Origin: Castor canadensis
Lineage: Eukaryota > Chordata > Mammalia > Rodentia > Castoridae
Reading direction: 5' to 3'
Assembly: GCF_047511655.1 (NCBI RefSeq)
Contig: NC_133394.1
Coordinates: 110,318,343-110,382,342 of the forward strand
DNA length: 64,000 nt
This document shows, one piece after another, positions 23,940-35,224 of the stretch (position 1 is the first letter of the stretch; each line of letters starts with the position of its first letter). Both the position numbers and the translations under genes were made by a program. The notes under the pieces are model-generated. The model saw only the letters and a program-made list of their open reading frames with translations, had not been told where the DNA came from and did no database searches.

Positions 23940-24146
23940 GCCAGGTGCTGGTGGCTCATGCTTGTAATCCTAGCTACTTGGGAGGTTGATATCCAAAGGA
24001 TCGTGGTTCAAGGCCAGCCTGGACACATAGTTCATGAGACTCCATCTCCAAAAATAAAACAACCAGAGCAAAATGGATTGGATGTGTGACTCAAGCCATA
24101 GAGTATGAAACCCCAAGTTCAAACCCCAGTTCCACAAAAAGAAAAA
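23940..24146 (+). mobile_element. Composite SINE: 7SL-like unit plus tRNA unit
   Basis: This is the clearest dimeric copy. The 7SL-like half has 'ggtggctcatgcttgtaatc', 'ctacttgggaggttgatatc' and 'caaggccagcctgg'. The linker is 'ccagagcaaaatggattgg'. The tRNA-derived half has a box A-like 'tgactcaagccatagagt' and a box B-like 'gttcaaacccc'. An A-rich tail follows. It is non-autonomous, and transcription would be by RNA polymerase III from the internal boxes. Confidence 0.93.
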
Positions 24147-24319
24147 AGAACTCTTAAAACAGCATAAAAACACATACAATTCTGACAGACATACAATTGG
24201 AGGATGATGAAAAGTTATGGGAGTTAATGTTATTTACCAAAGCAAATTTTATTAATATAATATAGATTGATGTAGTATGAAAATGCTAACACTAATAAAC
24301 CTCTTCAAGAGAAAGATTT

Positions 24320-24450
24320 ATTCACTCATTCACAAATATTTTAATGCTTACTTAATGCGGAGGATTTTGCTAGGTCCTGAAGGTACAAAGTGAGCAAGGC
24401 CGAAACATTCAGTTCCACAATGGAGTTTTCAGTATAGTGGAAGCAGCAGA
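24320..24450 (-). repeat. L2 LINE 3'-end fragment
   Basis: 'ttcactcattcacaaatatt' then 'gctaggtcctgaaggtaca' is the complement of the L2 3' end. Diverged. Confidence 0.6.
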
Positions 24451-24654
24451 CACTGGATAAGCACACAACATATATCAATAAGAGTTTTCCCATCGGGGTT
24501 TTAGCTACTGTGACTTTTCCCAAGTGACATCCTAAGGTGGACACACCAGGCCAGTACCACTTCAGAGACCATCCACCCATCCCCAGTACCAGTTAACCAG
24601 TTTTACCGTCAAGTTCACAATGGAGCATTCACAGGGACAGATAATATTCTGGTC

Positions 24655-25060
24655 TAAAAAATAACCCATGCTGATTCTAAAAATTTAAGTAATACAGAGT
24701 ATAATCTCTGACCATAACAAACTACTAATTGATAATGAAAAAGTATATGAAAAATACCCAAATATCTGGAAATTCAACAATATGCTACTAAATTACTCAG
24801 AAGTCACAAAAATCCAGGAGGAAGATAATATAAAGATGAAAATGTAACATATTTGAATGCATGGGATACAGCTAATGGTAACTTAGAAGAAAATTTGTAG
24901 CATTAAATGTATATATTAGAAATCAATAAATTAAATCAGTAAGTTAAGTTTTTACCTTAAAAATCTAGAAAAATGAGGAATAAATTAAAACCAAACCATG
25001 TAGAAAGAAGGAAATAAAAACAAAAGTCATTAAAATTTATAACAGAAAATAAGTTAACCA
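24655..25060 (+). mobile_element. Ancient L1 ORF2 fragment
   Basis: 'ataatctctgaccataacaa', 'aatatctggaaattcaacaa', 'ggaagataatataaagatg' and 'aatttgtagcattaaatg' match, in order, the L1 ORF2 stretch between the endonuclease and reverse-transcriptase domains. The divergence from the lineage-specific L1s in this window is large, so it belongs to an old mammalian L1 subfamily (L1M/HAL1 type). All frames are broken. Confidence 0.75.
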
Positions 25061-26049
25061 AAAAATCTACTAAACCTCTATACCCACCCTAAACACCCTA
25101 CACACCTCTCTAGGTGAAAACTGTATATCATTATCAAGTCTTCCTCAGAGATATGATTGCTTTCTACTGGTCCCTCATAGAGACCTCGGCTGTTCTCTAA
25201 AAGTAATTTTTAAATGATTATATTTTCTCTCATCAAGATGACACAGATGAGAAACTGGTCTTATTTCCCATAGGTGAAAGGAAAATTCACTTTCTGAAAC
25301 TGCATCAGTGGTTCGTGGCTTATTCTTCCCTACAAGTTAATACATGCTAATGACATACATATCACCCTGGAGAGTCTTCCTTAGAGCATCTAAGTTTACC
25401 AAGTATAGAGTGATCAATTCTGATCAAACCAAATCCTCAGCATATGATACACACTTTGGAAATGAAAGAAAAATATTAAATCTCAAACAAGCAAAAATCG
25501 AATTCAACTATAATAAACTTTGATTCTCCATATTTGGTCATTTCAAAAGAGAAAATGCTACAGGCAAATTCTACTGCTATACAACCAGATAAGATAATTA
25601 AAGAATAACAGTCTAGATAGATAATGGTTTTAACAGTAGCAATGCTACCTGCTGGATGCATTCCCTAGATTTTAAAGTAATTTTTTTCAATAGTCTGCAT
25701 TGTGTGTAAGGCACCCACTCCAGTGAAATAATTCATTTTGAATCAAAATATTTAAAATGAAATGACATCTATTCTAACCCACTTCTTTTACAGATAAGGA
25801 CAAAAAAGAATTGAGTTTAGTGACATTTTTCACAAAGCCAGCCTAATTTACTAAAACTTAGTAGCAACACCAAAAAGAACTAGGTCAAGTGTTCTCACCA
25901 TGGTGCATGCCCGCCAATATTTTCCACCCTTTCTGGGAAACCTTCCCCTACTGTTCAAGTAAATCTGATCATTTATCCTTTGTGCCACAAATGGGCCAAG
26001 TACATAGATCTATCATAGTAATTACTCATAGGATTACAATTACTTACAA
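25061..26049. other. Unique sequence
   Basis: No gene or clear repeat. Confidence 0.5.
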
Positions 26050-26262
26050 AGACTAAAAGTAAGGACACTGAAGCTCTTATCTCAACCACTTCCAAGCTGG
26101 GTGGCTGTTTCCATTTCTTTATCTACAAGATGGGGATAATATGATACCCAACTTATAGGGCTATTAATAAGATTTAAATAAGAAAATCCATTTATAGTGT
26201 TTAGCACAGTGCCTAGAACAAGATAAAAGATGGAGAAAATCAGCTACTTTTAGTTTTATTAT
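26050..26262 (-). repeat. MIR SINE remnant
   Basis: 'ttctttatctacaagatggg', 'gggctattaataagattta' and 'tttagcacagtgcctagaac' are the complement of the MIR core and 3' part, in the right order. Confidence 0.85.
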
Positions 26263-26309
26263 TTTTAATATTTCTTGAGTGCCAGAGCAACTCTGGTTGT
26301 CCAATCATA

Positions 26310-26395
26310 AAATGCACTGAGCATCTAATATATGCTGGGTGCTATGCCAAGCACAGGATATTCAAAAATTAGTAAAGTACAGTAATCAATGTGAT
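26310..26395 (-). repeat. L2 or MIR end fragment
   Basis: 'gagcatctaatatatgctg' followed by 'gtgctatgccaagcacagg' fits the antisense L2/MIR terminal pattern. Too short to decide between them. Confidence 0.5.
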
Positions 26396-26739
26396 AATAC
26401 TTATATCTGAAATGGGTTAAATTTATCATGATAAACACAAACTTCACAGAGTATGAAAACAATTCCTGTATTAACTATTCCTGTACTTTGTCAATTTTTA
26501 CTGTGGCGAGAGAAACTGAAATCTTTTGTATACCTCTATAAGGGCTGGAAAGAAATCTGAGGCAAGGAGAAGTTAGTTGGGCAGAGTAGCATGGTTACCA
26601 GCTAATGTACATGAGTTCATAATATGATATGAAGCATGAAAGGGCAAATATCCTCTGTTACTGCAAGGCCAGGAACAGTGTTTCAAAAGAAAATGGTCTA
26701 CATCAAATAATCAAAAAAAAAAACCCAAAAATTACTCAT
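26396..26739. other. Unique sequence
   Basis: No feature seen before the L1 target-site duplication. Confidence 0.5.
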
Positions 26740-26752
26740 GAAAAAGAATGGT
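26740..26752. repeat. L1 target-site duplication, 5' side
   Basis: The 13-bp word gaaaaagaatggt is repeated exactly at 27,031-27,043. Confidence 0.9.
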
Positions 26753-27030
26753 AGAAGGTAACACCCACGCACAGGAAATCAATGTGAATCAATGCCCTGT
26801 ATAGCTATCCTTATCTCAACCAGCAAAAACCCTTGTTCCTTCCTATTATTGCTTATATTCTCTCTACAACAAAATTAGAAATAAGGGCAAAATAGTTTCT
26901 GCTGGGTATTGAGGTGGGGGGAGAGGGAGGGGGCGGAGTGGGTGGTAAGGGAGGGGGTGGGGGCAGGGGGGAGAAATGAACCAAGCCTTGTATGCACATA
27001 TGAATAATAAAAGAAAAATGAAAAAAAAAA
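26753..27030 (+). mobile_element. Very short young L1 insertion, 278 bp, 3'UTR only
   Basis: Flanked by an exact 13-bp direct repeat. It starts inside the 3'UTR ('agaaggtaacaccc') and continues to the G-rich stretch (about 26,915-26,975), the terminal 'tgtatgcacatatgaata' block and an A tail. By eye it differs from 22,098-22,376 at only a handful of positions, so the two copies come from one recent subfamily. The proline-rich frames on its minus strand (26,853-27,114) are translations of the G-rich 3'UTR and not genes. Confidence 0.96.
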
Positions 27031-27043
27031 GAAAAAGAATGGT
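27031..27043. repeat. L1 target-site duplication, 3' side
   Basis: An exact copy of 26,740-26,752, directly after the A tail. Confidence 0.9.
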
Positions 27044-28514
27044 CTTTGTGGGGAAAAAGAATAATCCCACCAATCATTGGTGTCCTGTTCAAGAAATACC
27101 CAACAAAAACCCATTATGGAAGCCTACCATTTTCCTTTATCCCCAGCCTGATCAGAGAATCCCATTTTGTGTCCCAAATACTCATTCCCCAGAGACAATA
27201 GACAGTGCTACCACATTGTCTTTTAGCTGCTTGGGTTACAGGACCATTAAAAAAAAGCATAGTTTCTATGATTTACTAAATTTTTGTTAGATATGTATTA
27301 CCTTAATGTTGCTGGAGTGCACAGAACACCAACTGAAGCTCTTCCAAATTGCTGTCTGAAATATGAATATCACATCAATCATTAATGATCCCATCCAAGC
27401 ATAAGTTGCACAAAATTTCTAACCAAGGTGCTTCATTGAACACTGGAAAAAGTATAGTGGTGAATTTTATGATATGTGTACCTGCTCAGTTGAAGGTGAG
27501 AAAATTCAATTAACTCCTTTTTCATAAGCCAGTGTATTATTCCCATGATCATTACTTAGCTAAGCTACTTAAGGATAACTGTCCTTTAGAGAAAGGACTT
27601 TGAGACTCATTAACTAGATTTCTGACCCATAGAGGAGTTTTAGCATTTCTTCTCAAGTGCTTTATTTTTTTTCCATTGAGCACTTCATCAAAATTAAAAG
27701 TAGTAGGGTGATTTAATATTTTATCAAAGGTCCTTATTAATTAATCTAATCATACCATTGGCTTAAGTCCAAAACATAAAGGTCAGGCTTCCCAAAATAG
27801 CTATTCTTTGAAAATTTATAAAAACATATATAAACTGAGATATTCTCCAAAGATGTACTTTGAAGGAGGTTGACTTTAAAGTTTAGAAAACTACAATAAT
27901 CAACAGTTACCCTAGTCTCTAAGAGATAAGAAAGAATAAAAAAAGCAGAAAACCATAGTTGAAGTACTACACCCATGTCGTAGAGATGGTTTAACAACCC
28001 AGTACCAAGGAGAACCAGGACACGGCAATTATTCTAGAACACAGAAGCAAAGGTATTATGTTGGAGACCACCAAAGAGTGTGTTGACAAGGAATGGCTGG
28101 CATTTACACACTTCACTCCTTCAGTGAGAATATAATAATCACAATTTCACGCTAACCCTTGGTAGTATGGCTTTGGGACTTACTAGCACAATATCTTCAA
28201 AATAAAATGATATGGATTTGAAACATATATCTTTCCTATAACTAAAATTCTGCATTTTTTGTAGCTCTTCTGTATTCACTTTAAAATTTATGATCGGTTA
28301 TAAATTTCAAATGTTATTACTTCAAGTGACTGGTTCCACACACCCTCACCAAAAGGAAAAAGAGTGAACAGTAGAGAAGGTATAAAAAGGAAAATGGTCT
28401 CTCGTGTATGCTCTTCAGAAACAAAAATGCTATGTGTGAGTTACCATATTTTGCCTTTTCCCCCAGATTTCCAGACCTCAGATATGGAAGTCACTTTTAA
28501 GTCTTTGTAGAGCC
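27044..28514. other. Unique AT-rich sequence
   Basis: No recognisable gene or repeat. Confidence 0.5.
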
Positions 28515-28745
28515 AGAAAAGAAAGGTCAGAGGCACGTTTGCAAATGTGCAGAGGTGAGAGTGAGCATAGCCAGGTGCCTGGAATGTCAAGCTGTTCAGA
28601 ATGCAGGAAGTGTGTGTGGAAAAGAAGACAGCAAAAGGAGGTGAGGCTGAGAGGCGGCATGCTCAAAGAGCTTGAACTTCAGGCTAAAGCAATGAGGATC
28701 TATGTAAATTTCCACTATGGAAAAACTACCAGGGCTGTGCTCAAG
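28515..28745 (-). repeat. L2 LINE fragment
   Basis: 'gaaaggtcagaggcacg', 'atgtcaagctgttcagaatg' and 'gcttgaacttcaggctaaag' with 'aatgagga' follow the order of an internal antisense L2 stretch. Moderate divergence. Confidence 0.6.
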
Positions 28746-28799
28746 AAAGATCCCTCAGGCTACTGCATGGTCAGTGAAATAAAAGGAACAGTGAGCAAG

Positions 28800-29425
28800 A
28801 GGGTGTTAAAACTAAAATCTCCTGAAATTAATGAACCAATAAAGAAATGGGCAAGTAAACTAAACAGAACTTTCTCAAAAGAAGAAATTCAAATGGCCAA
28901 AAAATACATGAAAAAATGCTCACCACCTCTAGCCATAAAGGAAATGCAAATTAAAACCACACTGATTCCACCTCACCGGTGTTAGAACAGCCATCATTAG
29001 CAACACCACTAACAACAGGTGTTGGTGAGGATGTGGGAAAAAGGAACCTTCTTACACTGCTGGTAGGAATGCAAACCCTTTTACACTGCTGATAGGAATG
29101 CAAACTAGTACAACCACTCTGGAAAAAAAGTTGGAGGCTTCTTAAAAATCTAAACATAGATCTACCATATGATCCAGCAATCCCACTCTTGGGGATATAC
29201 CCAACAGAATGTGGCACAGGTTACTCCAGAGGCACTTGTACACCCATGTTTATTGCAGCACTGTCCACAATAGCAAAGTTATGGAAACAGCCAAGAAGCC
29301 CCACCACTGACAAATGGAGTAAGAAAACGTGGTATTTATACACAATGGAATTTTATGCAGCCATGAAGAAGAATGAAATTTATCATTCGCAAGTAAATGG
29401 ATGCAACTGGAGAACATCATTCTGA
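28800..29425 (+). pseudogene. L1 ORF2 C-terminal pseudogene fragment
   Basis: Two surviving pieces show it. The first (to 28,985) reads through 'SPEINEPIKKWASKLNRTFS' and 'KKCSPPLAIKEMQIKTTL'. The second (29,189-29,425) reads through 'MFIAALSTIAKLWKQP' and 'TWYLYTMEFYAAMKKNE'. They lie in different frames with broken sequence between. The 148-codon frame that begins at 28,539 adds L2-derived codons in front and is not a real N-terminus. Confidence 0.9.
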
Positions 29426-29985
29426 GTGAGGTTAGCCTGGCCCAAAAGACCAAAAATTATATGTTCTCCCTCATATGCAGACATTAGATCAAGGGCAAAC
29501 ACAACAAGGGGAATGGACTTTGATCACATGATAAAGCAAGAACACACAAGGGAGGTATGAGGATAGGTAAGACACCCAAAAAGCTAGATAGCATTTGTTG
29601 CCCTCAATGCAGAGAAGCTAATGAAGATACTTTAAAGCAACTGAAGCCAATAGGAGCAGGGGACCAGGAACTAGAGAAACAGTTCGAGAAGAATTAATTT
29701 AGAAGGTAACACACATGCACAGGAAATTAATGTGAGTCAACTCCCTGTATAGCTATCCTTATCTCAACCAGCAAAAACCCTTGTTCCTTCCTATTATTGC
29801 TTATACTCTTTCTTCAACAAAATTAGAGATAAGGGCAAAACAGTTTCTGCCTGGTAGCGAGGGGATGGGGGGAGAGGAAGGGGGTGGGGTAGATAAGGTA
29901 GGGTGTGGGGGGGAAGGCAGGAGAAATGACCCAAACATTGTATGTACATATGAATAAAAGAAAAAAAATAATGAAAAAAAAAGAG
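28805..29985 (+). mobile_element. 5'-truncated L1, about 1.2 kb
   Basis: Starts within the ORF2 C-terminal region ('aatgaaccaataaagaaatg'), then carries the rest of ORF2, the 3'UTR, a G-rich stretch (about 29,855-29,930), 'gtatgtacatatgaataaaa' and an A tail. ORF2 is broken by a stop at about 28,983 and by frameshifts. A short imperfect direct duplication at about 29,052-29,106 ('acactgctggtaggaatgc' against 'acactgctgataggaatgc') lies inside ORF2. I did not find a convincing target-site duplication, and the exact 5' border is uncertain by 15-20 bp. Confidence 0.93.
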
Positions 29986-30359
29986 GTAGAAGCTTCCAGA
30001 TTTGGAGACTGATTGGGCAGCAATGAGGTGTGGCACAAGAATGACACTCAGGCTTTTCCCTCTAGCAACAAGATAGATGATGTTGCCTGGGTTTCCGTTG
30101 GAGCAGCCTGCAATAACATCAACAGAGCATCTTGATATGAAGTCCAGAGCTCAGCAGAAAGATCTGGGCTGGATCGAGAGACCCGCATGGGGGATGCATT
30201 TCTTCTGGACTTCTAAAGCATATTGTATCTATTACTACTGCTATGTTAATCACCTTATTGAAATTATAGGTTTTCTTTTCTGCTGTACTGTGCATTCACT
30301 AGGAGAAAGGATCATTTATGCCCATTTTTCTATCTTGGATGACTAAAAAGCAACTTTAA
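29986..30359. other. Unique sequence
   Basis: An 89-codon plus-strand frame at 30,077-30,346 has no motif I recognise. Nothing else is seen. Confidence 0.45.
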
Positions 30360-30535
30360 AGCCAACTATGATTAAGAGCTTATTATTTACCATGTATTGT
30401 TCTTGCATGCATAGATTGATTTAATCCTCACGATGACACTATGAAGTAGCAGTTTTGTATGCCCATATTACAGTTGAAGAAACTGAGACTGAGAGTGTGG
30501 ATAAATTTTCCAAAGCCATGCTGCTAGGAAAACAC
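30360..30535 (+). repeat. MIR SINE remnant
   Basis: 'ttatttaccatgtattgttc', 'gatttaatcctcacgatgac', 'tatgaagtagcagtttt' and 'gttgaagaaactgagactg' follow the MIR consensus order closely. Confidence 0.9.
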
Positions 30536-30944
30536 TGACCATAGGTCATCTGGCCAATAGGCCAAGCTCTAGGTGGAACATCTCCATTTCTCCTGGGAGG
30601 AAAGGCTGGCAACTTTGCTTCCAAGCAGCAAGCAGAGCTTTGCAGGTCCTGCTCAGTTGCTGGAAAGCTCTGACTTGCTTGCCCTTTTACCAGCTCCTTC
30701 TTCAAGTTCTAGGTTTATCCAGTCACCTCAAGTGAGTTCCTGTGAGCAAAGTGACACTGTGACCTTTACTACTGGCTGCCCCTAAAAAGGATGAATCCTT
30801 CTTCTGGTAATTTCTCTACATGCACAGCAAACCTTAAACCACTGGGCAACCACAGCCATCTTTCCCATATCCACATCTAATAATCTTGTTCCCTATTGAA
30901 TTTTTCAGAGGCATGTTTTTATTCTTAATTAAAACAAGGGTCAA
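30536..30944. other. Unique sequence
   Basis: An 88-codon minus-strand frame (30,439-30,705) and a 70-codon plus-strand frame overlap here. Neither shows a motif. Confidence 0.45.
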
Positions 30945-31412
30945 AATTCTCAAAAAGATCTACAAACTCTGCTTAATTTGGCCCCTGCATCCTTTCCATC
31001 ACACCCCAAGCCACCCTACCTTGTGTAAAATGCTTCAGCCACACTGAGCTGCCTCTAATTTCTCAGAGATACTGAGGGCTAGTAGTCACATGTGACTTTG
31101 CACATGCTATCATCTCTACCTAATTGGCTTCCTCCCTGTTCTTTCCAGGTACCTCTCCTCCAGGTACCAGTAAAAATGCTGCCTATTGTTAAAATCTTTT
31201 CCAGCACCTCCTTTCATAAGCCCCCAGACCTTTCCCTTTATAGAAGTTTACAATTTTCTATTTACTTATAGGTTTTTCTTTATTTATCTGTTTCTCCCAC
31301 TGCTTCCTCTATATGGTACATGAAAGCAAGAGCAGTCATTTCCCATCTTTGCAATCTAGTGCTTAGTCAAGGTCTGGTGCACAGTAGGTCCTCCACAAAC
31401 AAATTCTGTGGA
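30945..31412 (+). repeat. L2 LINE 3' region, about 470 bp
   Basis: The order 'aatttggcccctgcatcc', 'aatgcttcagccacactgag', 'cctctcctccaggtaccag', 'tacatgaaagcaagagcag' and 'ggtctggtgcacagtaggtc' is the classic L2 3' region. This is the longest L2 copy in the window. Confidence 0.8.
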
Positions 31413-31921
31413 TCTCTGCTCAGCTCTCTTTCTTGGCTACATATAAGCTTCTGAATTTCATGGATCAGCCACAGCAGTTACATATTCCAACAAGGCTTCC
31501 CAAGTCTGGCACCACTGCATATCGGACTAGATGCTTCTTTGTTAGGGAGAGAGGCTGTCTTGCACAGTTAAGGTTTAGCATCTTCTCTGGCCTCTATCCA
31601 CTAGATGCAATACCACCAACCTTCCAAGTATGGCAATTAAAAACATCTCCAGTCATTGCTAGGTGTCTTCTAGGAACCAAATTATCCCCAGGAGAACAGC
31701 TGTTTTGGGGGCTGAAGTGAAAGGTTCAGGAAAATAGACTTATATTCACCTTAGGAGAGGTGGGATCCTAATGCGGTCTTTGGACAAACCATTTACAAAC
31801 TTGTGACTTGTCTCTCCCATCCCACCCTTGACTTGGTCCTGAATTCCCTTGAATTTTTTTTTCTACGTACATTAATGTTTTCATTCCTCACGTAAGTCTT
31901 TGACTTTCCCCAATGCTTTGA
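31413..31921. other. Unique sequence
   Basis: A 95-codon plus-strand frame at 31,433-31,720 lacks recognisable motifs. No repeat seen. Confidence 0.45.
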
Positions 31922-32276
31922 TTTTATTTATTTATTTATTTATTTATTTATCCTTTTTTTTTTGGTGGTGGTGGTACTGGAGTTTGAACTCAGGGCCTTG
32001 CACTTGCTAAGCAGGTAGTCTACCACTTGAACCACCACCCAGTCCTTTTTTGTTTTAGCTTACCTTCAGGTAAAAACATGATGTTTTTACACAGAGCCAG
32101 TCTCAGACCAAGATCCTCTTACTCATGGCTCTCTGCATAGCTGGGAGCACAGTTGTGCACCACCACGCCCAGCTTATTGATCAAGATAATGTCGTGCTAA
32201 CATTTTTACCCAGGCTGTCCTTGAACCAAATCTCTGCCTCCCAAGTGTCTAGGATTACAGGTGAGCCACTATGCCC
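31922..32276 (-). mobile_element. Composite SINE trimer with (ATTT)n tail
   Basis: The plus strand reads, from left to right: a (TTTA)n run at 31,922-31,950, which is the expanded tail of the minus-strand element; a tRNA-derived unit ('actggagtttgaactcaggg'); a 7SL-like unit ('gcatagctgggagcacagtt'); and a second 7SL-like unit ('cccaggctgtccttgaacc', 'gtgtctaggattacaggtga'). In element sense the order is 7SL, 7SL, tRNA. This is the best preserved trimer here. Confidence 0.88.
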
Positions 32277-32341
32277 CATGTCTTATGTTTACATTTTAAA
32301 ATAAAAACTCTTGTACAGAATTATTTATTGATCCAATGTCA

Positions 32342-32342
<1 letters not shown>

Positions 32343-32372
<30 letters not shown>
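32343..32372. repeat. (CT)n microsatellite
   Basis: A 30-bp CT run with one interruption near its start. Confidence 0.95.
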
Positions 32373-32424
32373 ATCTCATTTTCCCCCCAGTTACTAACAT
32401 TACATAGGGTATTACTGTTGTGTT

Positions 32425-32825
32425 TTTTATTTTCCATGTTAGTTACCTGTTGTCACATCATTGTTGCTCCATAAACCACATCAAACCTCAGTAGTTGAGG
32501 GAAAGTTGGCTGCTCTAGACTAGGCTTGGCAAAAGAAATCTGGTTCTGCTCTACCCATCTCTCACCCTCTGGGACCATAGGACTGACCACCGTGTGTTTT
32601 TCTCATTACAAGAGGAGAATAGAACAAGCCCAAGTGATCAAACACTTTTTAAGGCTTTGATCACATCACACCTACTAATGTAACATTGACCAAATCAAAT
32701 CATATAGACAAACACACACATAAGGGCAAGAATAAAATGGCAAATTCTCATGGCAGAAGATGTGGCTACAAAGAAGGATGAGGAACTGAGGGGGCATTTT
32801 AACCTGCTACATGCCCCATACAAAT
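32425..32825 (-). mobile_element. Probable MaLR (MLT1-like) solitary LTR remnant
   Basis: Starts with 'catgttagttacctgttgtc' and contains 'acatcaaacctcagtagttg' and 'ctactaatgtaacattgacc'. This is the pattern of an MLT1-type LTR read in antisense. It is very diverged and non-coding. Confidence 0.5.
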
Positions 32826-33929
32826 TGTCATGATTTCCAATCCTTTTATCCATCCCCTGAGTCGCCTAGATGTGCTTTACATCCTCCTAAACCTAAGAAT
32901 TGCCCACTTGTGCCAGCAAGTGTCATAATAAAATAATGGACCAGTGTTAAAACACTAAGCCTTGCTTATTAATATTCAGTGCAGGTGCTAAAGGCCTACC
33001 TATCAACTTTGGATTTATAAATAGAACCAATCAGTCCCCTGATGCTGCTGTGTAACTTCACTCAATTTTCAGGAGATAATGCTTCACTCCTACACAAGAG
33101 GAATAATTATCACCATTTCTAAAGCTTTGATTGTACATTTTTCCTTTTCAAATTAGTCATTTGCTACAAATGGGAAGATTAAAAATGGCCAGAATATATA
33201 ATAATAATCAAACACAGAAGAATAAGAATGTCGCACCTACAATGTTTCTTTATTAAATATGGAAGGTTTGCAGTAACTATACAATGAGAAGGAGAAACAA
33301 ATGACAAGAAATACCTTTTGCAGGTTGAGTGAGTTACAGCTAGGCCACATGATCATGTGTGTCAAACAAAGTGCTTAAATATTAATTATATTTAGGACAA
33401 ATAATGCCAAATTGTTTATTTCTTTTCAAACTTGGTTATTATTCTGCTGTTAGGATTCTGGATTCCCCAGGTTAAAATTCCTGTCCATTGTCTGCATTTT
33501 GAAATAAGAAAACTCCTGAAGTTCAGCCCCTTCCTGGTCTAGTGTCGCTGTAAGCAGCTAAGCATACACCTGTAGCAAAGCAACCCGTTATCCCAAGCAA
33601 GAACAATGGGAGGATGAAAATAAGCAATGCTCCTGCCCCAAAATTTAAATAATAAGTAAACGGAGCAACCAACAAGGCTTGGCCCTCTTCTTTGATGCCT
33701 GTTTCTTCTTAAACTGCCCAGTTCATCAAACTATCCAAGCAGTAGTATTGGCTCTATAGCAACCTGGATCAGTGCAGAGTCAGTCTGGGACCCTGCTTAC
33801 TTATCACCACTTCCCCTACAACAGGCACACAAACATGATCATATCCAAACCAAACTCATGGTCATCCCAATAAACTTAACCTTCTTTCTGTTTTGTCATT
33901 CAATAAATAGCTCTACAACCACCCAGATG
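32826..33929. other. Unique sequence
   Basis: No gene or clear repeat. Confidence 0.5.
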
Positions 33930-34175
33930 TTCAAGAGTGACATCTTTGCATGATTGCTTCTCCCTTCACCCCAATCCATATCCAAGCTATGCCCAAATGC
34001 ATTTAATTCCATCTCCTAAATGTAACTTCATCACCTTTTTCTCTCTGTCCCATGGCCATCATCTTAGTCCAATCCACTACAAGTTTTCACTAGGAATTTA
34101 CAGTACCTTCTATTTTATCTCTTTGCATGAAATTGTATCTTCTTCTAATACACTCTTCATCCTACAAGATGAGGG
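33930..34175 (+). repeat. L2 LINE fragment
   Basis: 'caatccatatccaagct', 'aattccatctcctaaatgta' and 'ccatcatcttagtccaatcc' match an internal L2 stretch in order. The 82-codon frame at 33,937-34,185 follows the repeat and is not a gene. Confidence 0.65.
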
Positions 34176-34227
34176 ATCCTATTAAAAAGTAAGCATTTTT
34201 CTACCTGGATGAAAATGCTCCAATCTG

Positions 34228-34585
34228 TTTTAGTTCATTTTCTTATTACCATAACAGAACATCTGAAATGGGTAATTTATAAAGAAAGAAGTTATCTTGG
34301 CCCACAGCTCTGGGGCTGGGAAGCTCATGATCAGGTGCTGGCAATGGCTCAGCTTCTGGTGAGGGCCTCATGGCAGAAGGGCAAGCAGGCGTATGCAGAA
34401 GGGAAGACAAAAGGCCAAACTCTTACAATAGTTGACATCCTTCTGTAAGAAAAGCATTAATCCATTGATGTGGGTTCTTTCCCTATGGTTGAAATATCTC
34501 CTACCTCCCAAAAATGCAATATTGAGGAATTTAACATCACATGAGCTTTGGCATGGACAAATTATAAATAAACCATAGCACTTTG
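34228..34585 (-). mobile_element. ERVL-MaLR (MST/THE1-like) LTR remnant
   Basis: 'tagttcattttcttattacc', 'ctggggctgggaagctcatg', 'ggcctcatggcagaaggg', 'aagcattaatccattgatg' and 'ataaaccatagca' together match an MST/THE1-type LTR in antisense. Non-coding. The overlapping open frames on both strands are chance. Confidence 0.8.
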
Positions 34586-34854
34586 CCATTGCTCATAGGA
34601 TTCACCTCAAAATCCTCCATCTAGACATTTGGTTCAATTTACAAGGTAACTAATGATAGTGAAACGAGAAGTTTATTAACAAAATTTGCAACAACATAAA
34701 TGGCTTGGTTGGTCTCCACATCAATCAAAAGCTTACTGTTAAAAGTTGTCACTTCTACTAAGAGGTAGCCTTTAGACCACCTTCCTAACAGGTGTTCATA
34801 CAGAGACACAGGAAGTCCAGGAGATTCCAAAGAGAGAGATACTCAAATCCACCT
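34586..34854. other. Unclassified sequence
   Basis: Between an LTR and an L2 end. It could be further L2 sequence, but the match is too weak to state. Confidence 0.35.
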
Positions 34855-34915
34855 ACCATAATAGTGCCAGACACATAATAAGTAGCCAATAAATGTTTAC
34901 TTAATTAATTAAAAG
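34855..34915 (+). repeat. L2 LINE 3' terminus
   Basis: 'agtgccagacacataataag' then 'caataaatgtttacttaatt' is the typical L2 3' end. Confidence 0.7.
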
Positions 34916-35224
34916 TGCTATGCCAAAGATATTATTGTCTTTACATTACGGAATAGGAATTAAGTTTAGTTAAGTAGCTTGGCAAAGATAAAAGTTCTTG
35001 AATGACTGAGACAAGTTTGCATTCTGAGTCTGTCTGCAGGTCTCATAGATAGCACCTGCAAGGATAGTCAGTTTATAAAAATACACATCCTCCAGGGAAG
35101 GTTGGAGAAAGAACCAGAAAGAGAGATATATCAAGACATCATTGAGCTAGTAGTATTTAAAGTTAGGGAACATTGGGAGATTTCCAAAAAAAAAGATCCC
35201 AAAGAAACGATTATTTCCTAATTC
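34916..35224. other. Unique sequence
   Basis: No feature seen. Confidence 0.45.

Noticed and set aside
26853..27114. Proline-rich minus-strand frames, also at 22,193-22,546, 29,794-30,047 and 44,750-44,985
   Set aside because: Each is a translation of the C-rich complement of the L1 3'UTR G-rich stretch.
28539..28985. A 148-codon frame that might look like a new gene
   Set aside because: It is a chance fusion of L2-derived sequence with the start of a truncated L1 ORF2 fragment.
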